From Paenibacillus glycanilyticus (GTDB lineage Bacteria; Bacillota; Bacilli; Paenibacillales; Paenibacillaceae), in NCBI RefSeq assembly GCF_023715145.1, contig NZ_JAMBNP010000009.1, positions 184,576-248,575 of the forward strand: a stretch of DNA of 64,000 nt, given 5' to 3'. The notes beneath the pieces were generated by a model that worked only from the letters and a program-made list of their open reading frames with translations, was not told the DNA's origin and searched no databases. The first letter of the stretch is position 1, and each line of letters starts with the position of its first letter. A program made the translations under genes and the position numbers. This document shows, piece after piece, positions 60,501 to 64,000 of this stretch.

Positions 60501-63266
60501 AAAGCTAGGTGTAAGGCTGCTTACCTGAAAGTGTCCGTTTGTATCAGTGAAAATGGACGCGATGGATACACCGTTGCCAGACTGCATTTTAATAACGACA
60601 CCTGCTCCCGCAACGGGCGTTCCATTGGTATCAACTACCGTTCCGCTGATGGTCCCTGGATTTGGACTTAATACGAAATTAAGAGTGGACCTGGTATCGG
60701 CCGCCACGGCAACGCTTTGGAAGGTCGTTTGGTAAGGAACGGCTGCCGCAGTAACGAGATATTGCAAGGGCAGCAGATTTTCAATAATATAGCTTCCGTC
60801 CGTTTGTGTCACAAATCGGGTGAGCAATAAACCTCCTCCCGCAACGTTAACGTTTAGTGAAATGACTGCGCCAACGATCGGGTTGCCGCTAGCGTCGGTT
60901 ACCACGCCTGTTAAGGAGCCGGGATTCGGGAATAAAATGAAGTTTTCGGTTGTCGTTTCCCCGGGATTAACCGTTACGCTAAAGGATTGACCGCCGTACC
61001 CGTCTGCCCGTATCGTTACAAAATAATTCCCGGGAGCCAGGTTGCCGATATCGTAGGTCCCATCCTCCAAAGACGCAACTCTGACCACGATTATATTGTT
61101 CAGGAACACCCGGATAATCGAATCGGCAACCGGCGCTCCAGTTGTAGAATCGGTTACGCTGCCTGTAATGGCGCCGGCAAGCTGTTGCAGAGATACATTT
61201 AAAGTTGTGGTAGAAGCCGCATTAATCATGGCTCCAATGGTTTGACCGGCATAACCTTCTTCTGCGATAACAATCGAATAGGAGCCAGGTGCAAGCGATG
61301 GAATGGTGTAGCTTCCGTCAACTGCCGTCGAGGTTGTCTGCAGGGTAATGCCTTCTGCAGTAAATACCCGGATGCTGGCGCCGGCAAGCGGTAATCCCGT
61401 TATCTCGTCGGTTATAATTCCGGTAAGATTCCCGGCAACAGGGGATAAGGCGGCATTTACTACTTTGGTTTGCCCTGCCGAGATGGAAAAGCCGATTACC
61501 TGCGCGACAAAGGTATCGGCAGATATGCGAAGCCTGTCATTAGTTGCAGGGGACAACGAGGCAATGATGTAACTGCCTGCAGCATTTGTTAAGGTAGAAG
61601 AGAGAATGCTGTTCCGGTTATCAAGTACCTCTACCAGTACTCCTGCTAATGGTGCGCCTGTTTGCGCATTGGTTATCGTACCCGTTACGGTGCCCGGGTT
61701 CGGTAATAGGACCGCATTAAGAATACGCGTCTCCGCTATGGCTAAGGTAACCGGGAAATCCCGTGCCTGAAATTGATCCGCTGCCAAGCTGACCCTGTAG
61801 TAGCCCGGAGTTAGCCCGTTTACGACGTAAGCTCCAGCTGCGTTAGTAACCGTTTGAGCGGCTAATACCCCAATCGAGTCCGTTACATGAACGATAGCGC
61901 CGGAAATAGGACTACCGGAGCCCGACGCTGTAACGGTTCCTTGAATGACGGCAGGAATCGGTGTGAGGGTGACATTGACCGTCTGGATGATGCCAGCTAC
62001 AACCGTAGTTGTTGCAGTTGTCGATTGATAGCCGTTCAGGCTAAAAGTAAGATTATAGCTTCCTACCGGAAGCTGTGGAAATCCGTATACTCCGCCGCCA
62101 TTAGAGGTGGTCTGGCCTGCATTTGTTCCACCGATTACAGTTGTGGCTTGAACGGTTATGCCTGAGATTGGCAGGCCGGTTGACTTGTCAATGATCGTCC
62201 CGGTAACGCCTCCAATCGCGACGACGGATACCGTTGCTGAGGAAGCGGGCGCACTAACTGCTTCACCTGTAAAGCTGTCGACTCCGGTTATTGTTTTCGT
62301 GTCAACGGTTCTGGAACCGGCAGTATTGAATTGGCCCAGTGCCTGATACGTCAAGGTTGTCGTTGCTCCTACAGCCAGGTTTCCAATGTTCCAGGTCAAG
62401 TTTTTTGTTGTGCTGTTGAATGCGGTTGTCCCTTGAGATTTTTGAGTTACGGTTAGGGAGATGGTTTTATCAAATAAGAACGGAGCCTGGAGGAAAAGAG
62501 TGGACGCTTGGCTTCTGCCCGTATTCGTAACGCTAATCGTTCCTGTAAAAGATGAAGTCTGGCCGGCAATGACGGGGGTAGAGGATGAAGCAACCGATTG
62601 GGTGACGGACAGCTCTGCTCTAACATCGCCTCCGGCAATCGTAACCGGATCGCAAAACAAGGTGCTTAGCGTTTGACCGATACCGATAAAATCCTTATTA
62701 AAGTTGTTATTATTTGTTGCCGTGAAGAACAGGAATCGAAGGGAAGATTGGTCGGTAATGCCTAGGAGGGTAAATAACGTATTCGCAGGTACAAAGAAAT
62801 CAAGGAAATAATTAGGTGAGCTGCCAAGCTGGGAACCGTCTTCCGTCGGCTGCGCGCGGGCAATATCAAAGTTGCAAATCGTTTCACTGTAGTTGGGGTT
62901 CCCTTTGCCATCGGTTCCTTCAGCTTGGTCTGTCATAATATTTGGCAACTTGACCGTGTTGACGATAAGCTGGACTTCGTTTTCTAATCCGTTAACAACT
63001 AATTCCCATTCATAAGTAGCCGGATTGTTATCGGTATCAAATAACACTCCCCATGCAAAGTTGTGGAAATTGGTCTTAAACCTCGGGTCGGCGTTCAGGC
63101 GCATACGAAAATAAACGTTAGTTCCGTCATACGCGTAATAAGCGGCCGGGAACTGAGCGTTTCCGACAATATCAGTCTCGTCCGGTGAAACGTCGCTAAC
63201 AGGATCAACGACGGGAAGATTATTTTGCGTCAAGGGGACGAACTGCGCGTTACTTGGAAAAGGCAT
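57540..63266 (-). CDS. Giant protein of carboxypeptidase-regulatory-like repeats
   Basis: This is a 1908-residue protein. Residues about 1-215 form an unidentified beta-rich domain (YYAYDGTNVYFRMRLNADPR; WGVLFDTDNNPATYEWELVV). About 220-350 resembles a DUF11-type domain. The rest is about 18 tandem Ig-like repeats of roughly 85 residues, with starts such as VTGTITNAQTGAPLAGVLVE and endings such as GNYFVTIRADGYGG. It ends DDEEE with no sortase motif or SLH domain. The N terminus MPFPSNAQFVPLTQNN has no signal peptide or membrane helix, odd for an adhesin-like repeat protein. A spore-surface or other non-Sec location is possible but unproven. TGGAGG lies 12 bases before the ATG. Confidence 0.88.
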   Translation of the reverse strand: MPFPSNAQFVPLTQNNLPVVDPVSDVSPDETDIVGNAQFPAAYYAYDGTNVYFRMRLNADPRFKTNFHNFAWGVLFDTDNNPATYEWELVVNGLENEVQLIVNTVKLPNIMTDQAEGTDGKGNPNYSETICNFDIARAQPTEDGSQLGSSPNYFLDFFVPANTLFTLLGITDQSSLRFLFFTATNNNNFNKDFIGIGQTLSTLFCDPVTIAGGDVRAELSVTQSVASSSTPVIAGQTSSFTGTISVTNTGRSQASTLFLQAPFLFDKTISLTVTQKSQGTTAFNSTTKNLTWNIGNLAVGATTTLTYQALGQFNTAGSRTVDTKTITGVDSFTGEAVSAPASSATVSVVAIGGVTGTIIDKSTGLPISGITVQATTVIGGTNAGQTTSNGGGVYGFPQLPVGSYNLTFSLNGYQSTTATTTVVAGIIQTVNVTLTPIPAVIQGTVTASGSGSPISGAIVHVTDSIGVLAAQTVTNAAGAYVVNGLTPGYYRVSLAADQFQARDFPVTLAIAETRILNAVLLPNPGTVTGTITNAQTGAPLAGVLVEVLDNRNSILSSTLTNAAGSYIIASLSPATNDRLRISADTFVAQVIGFSISAGQTKVVNAALSPVAGNLTGIITDEITGLPLAGASIRVFTAEGITLQTTSTAVDGSYTIPSLAPGSYSIVIAEEGYAGQTIGAMINAASTTTLNVSLQQLAGAITGSVTDSTTGAPVADSIIRVFLNNIIVVRVASLEDGTYDIGNLAPGNYFVTIRADGYGGQSFSVTVNPGETTTENFILFPNPGSLTGVVTDASGNPIVGAVISLNVNVAGGGLLLTRFVTQTDGSYIIENLLPLQYLVTAAAVPYQTTFQSVAVAADTRSTLNFVLSPNPGTISGTVVDTNGTPVAGAGVVIKMQSGNGVSIASIFTDTNGHFQVSSLTPSFYTVLATANNFQTASATVSVVADATSPISLVLLPDPGSIEGQIVDAATGGVILGVAVTVTDSNNFLIASLIADTKSGFQFDGLPPGSYTVAVHALNYKGEVLGAIVQSNSITPVNFALEPNPGTLVGEVTPAIGGALIQLFNNNNILISSVFTQPDGKFTFIGEKVGSYYVTAIAMGYSSQVAGATILAGQTTNVTLTLSPNPGQILGKVVDPAGIPIATAVVKVLNSNESIRGIGPAQGDGSYVIDAIPAGPKTIIASAPNFSNSVKGAFVDPGKTVTDVNFVLTPDPGTISGQITDQVTGLIIPGASIEIRLNEATGLSVASATTTPFGNYQISGLQPGSYTVIAKANNFATGTVGTAVQSNGSSIANLALNPLFGAINGIVTDTVGNPIGANDTRIKLYTKDGTLLETVFVEMDGSFHISGVPSGEYIISVSAPFFETETVGITIRAGSTTNVQLQLSPQTATILGTVKNSLTSAPVSGSLIIITDVEGLPVDTAYTDETGSFVITGIPAGNFAISAIASGFGTGIAAVVTRSGQNSVAGLFLTPLPGQVVGFVSDLTNGANIAGAEIRIMDASSGATIGTVLSDNGGQYTFPSLAPGSYKAIVTVGGYASEFGGFAIVAGETTRFSFALQPLPGRLIGSVSNKATGAPLSGVTIQLLQYNNFGPALSTLLTDNNGLFDLGEVAATNYALTASLQGFITQQSSTLVNRGETTIVTFALIQIKTGVGGTVTSGPGRQPLPNTSVTIVDSNGVVGGNGITDGNGEYLVPSIPAGEQTIVVSKAAAGTNTTVIPESLGQTQNANVTVTAAAQSFPITGTVTSSFNAAPIPGSVVHVLDASTKVSLLTAVTDLNGAYTTDPVAPGTYTVTGSAPSYGSAARSIATNAAFASRADLTLSAAFGTLRGTIRDTSGNPLDMALAEIVTTNRELIRQIISNSSGQYAFTNIAAGVPTAEFSFPGKQTAIRMPTITDGQTTILDVVLLDDEEE

Positions 63267-63371
63267 GCTAGGGCTGGACCTCCATTAAACCAGATTGAAT
63301 AACAGATGCTATCTCCATATATATGAAATCCGACTAATTATGAAGCATGTACGCGAGGAGGGGAGCAAACG

Positions 63372-63413
63372 AAAAAAAAAAACGGCGGTCTTCATTCAGA
63401 AGACCGCCGTTTT
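63372..63413 (-). terminator. Terminator of the 28-codon gene
   Basis: Read on the minus strand, AACGGCGGTCTTC pairs with GAAGACCGCCGTT and is followed by a run of about ten T residues. Confidence 0.93.
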
Positions 63414-63433
63414 CGAAGCTGCTTAATGTTTGT

Positions 63434-63520
63434 TTAATGGTTGTTGCCGGAAGAATTGCCTTTTTTGTCAGAGGACTTGGTTTGCGTGTTTTTATTTGCA
63501 TGTCCTTGTTGTTTAGCCAT
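63434..63520 (-). CDS. 28-residue basic hydrophilic protein, hypothetical
   Basis: A short open frame starting MAKQQGHANKNTQ and ending GNNH is rich in Lys, Asn, Gln, Ser and Gly and has no hydrophobic segment. It is preceded by a near-ideal ribosome binding site (AAGGAGGTGA, 5 bases before the ATG) and followed 20 bases later by a strong terminator, so it has its own expression unit. Composition resembles very small spore or coat-associated proteins of Bacillota, but no family is recognised. Confidence 0.7.
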   Translation of the reverse strand: MAKQQGHANKNTQTKSSDKKGNSSGNNH

Positions 63521-63761
63521 CTTGTCACCTCCTTCATAACCCAACGGCGTTATTGTGCGCAGATTTTGATTTTTTAAAAAGATATAATCACATGACTAGC
63601 TAGGCGACGGAAGAATTAAAGAGAAAGTTTTTTTGCAAAAAAGCTTGCATTACTATATCGAAATATGATACATTCTTATTCCGGCCGCAAGAGACAAGCG
63701 GTTAGGACGGAAAGCTGAACTTCATTGATTGCTAGAACTAATAATCGATGAAAAATAAAGC

Positions 63762-63791
63762 TTGACACTGAAAATGACAACGTGATATGAT
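63762..63791 (+). promoter_or_regulatory. rRNA operon promoter
   Basis: TTGACA (63762-63767) and TATGAT (63786-63791) are 18 bp apart. The leader that follows contains TCTTTGAAAACTGAA (from 63815), common before Bacillota rRNA operons. The upstream stretch 63521-63761 is AT-rich; a second weaker TATGAT lies near 63664 but lacks a well-spaced -35 box. Confidence 0.82.
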
Positions 63792-63946
63792 ACACCGCGT
63801 TGTTGAAAAAATTGTTCTTTGAAAACTGAACAACGAGCAAAACTGCCCCGTTAGAAATAACGGAAAAAGCGAAAAAACAAGTTTGAGCAAGTCAAACAAC
63901 CAAGGGGTTTTCGTCGATCGGTTTCGGTCGAACGATGAAAACACCA

Positions 63947-64000
63947 TTTCATGGAGAGTTTGATCCTGGCTCAGGACGAACGCTGGCGGCGTGCCTAATA
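63947..64000 (+). rRNA. 16S ribosomal RNA, 5' end (partial)
   Basis: The universal 5' segment GAGAGTTTGATCCTGGCTCA and then GGACGAACGCTGGCGGCGTG is present. The gene runs off the right edge after about 54 bases. The exact first base is set by likeness to B. subtilis 16S rRNA. Confidence 0.97.

Overview
The window looks like chromosome of a Paenibacillus-type endospore former (Bacillota, Paenibacillaceae). The evidence is low-GC Gram-positive regulation (an alanine T-box leader, a class I preQ1 riboswitch, a perfect TnrA/GlnR box), strong AGGAGG-type ribosome binding sites, YesM/YesN-type two-component genes, large modular secreted or surface proteins, and the cymR-cysteine desulfurase / alaS-ireB-ruvX-DUF1292-mltG block known from Bacillus relatives. 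The species is inferred; no marker fixes it, although the first 54 bases of a 16S rRNA gene lie at the right edge.

Layout. 0-3.8 kb: sulfur and tRNA thiolation genes (mnmA on the minus strand; cymR, cysteine desulfurase, PRC-barrel protein, small zinc-ribbon protein on the plus strand). 4.1-10.8 kb: a complete 2-aminoethylphosphonate cassette (binding protein, ATPase, fused permease, phnX, phnW, DeoR-family regulator). 10.9-17.7 kb: AI-2E permease, T-box-controlled alaS, ireB, ruvX, two tandem DUF1292 genes, and mltG preceded by three hairpin repeats. 17.9-26.7 kb: chemoreceptor with a SigD-like promoter, class B penicillin-binding protein, second AI-2E permease, polysaccharide deacetylase, ilvD. 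26.9-35.5 kb: a three-component sugar sensor (response regulator, histidine kinase, membrane-anchored binding protein) followed by a galactose-type ABC importer mglB-mglA-mglC, with an unusual hairpin array between mglB and mglA. 35.9-41.9 kb: a 1980-residue GH81 beta-1,3-glucanase. 42.2-46.9 kb: urease operon ureABCFGD without ureE behind a TnrA-type promoter. 47-54.7 kb: MarR regulator, a three-gene ABC exporter, a frameshifted DUF402 gene, monooxygenase/LysR pair, secreted SLH-like protein and a sulfite-oxidase-like protein. 54.7-57.3 kb: preQ1 riboswitch and queCDEF. 57.5-63.3 kb: a 1908-residue protein of about 18 carboxypeptidase-regulatory-like repeats. 63.4-64 kb: a 28-codon gene and an rRNA promoter leading into 16S rRNA.

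The most unusual material is non-coding. Four hairpin or palindrome systems stand out: the roughly 45-bp hairpin array between mglB and mglA; three roughly 70-bp hairpin units before mltG, where one stem is changed on both arms; and two large imperfect foldback elements, apparently one family, each filling the gap between convergent genes just beyond the stop codon of the minus-strand gene (24.75-25.01 kb and 57.34-57.51 kb). A 13-bp direct repeat spaced 21 bp upstream of mglB is a good candidate operator for the adjacent AraC-type response regulator.
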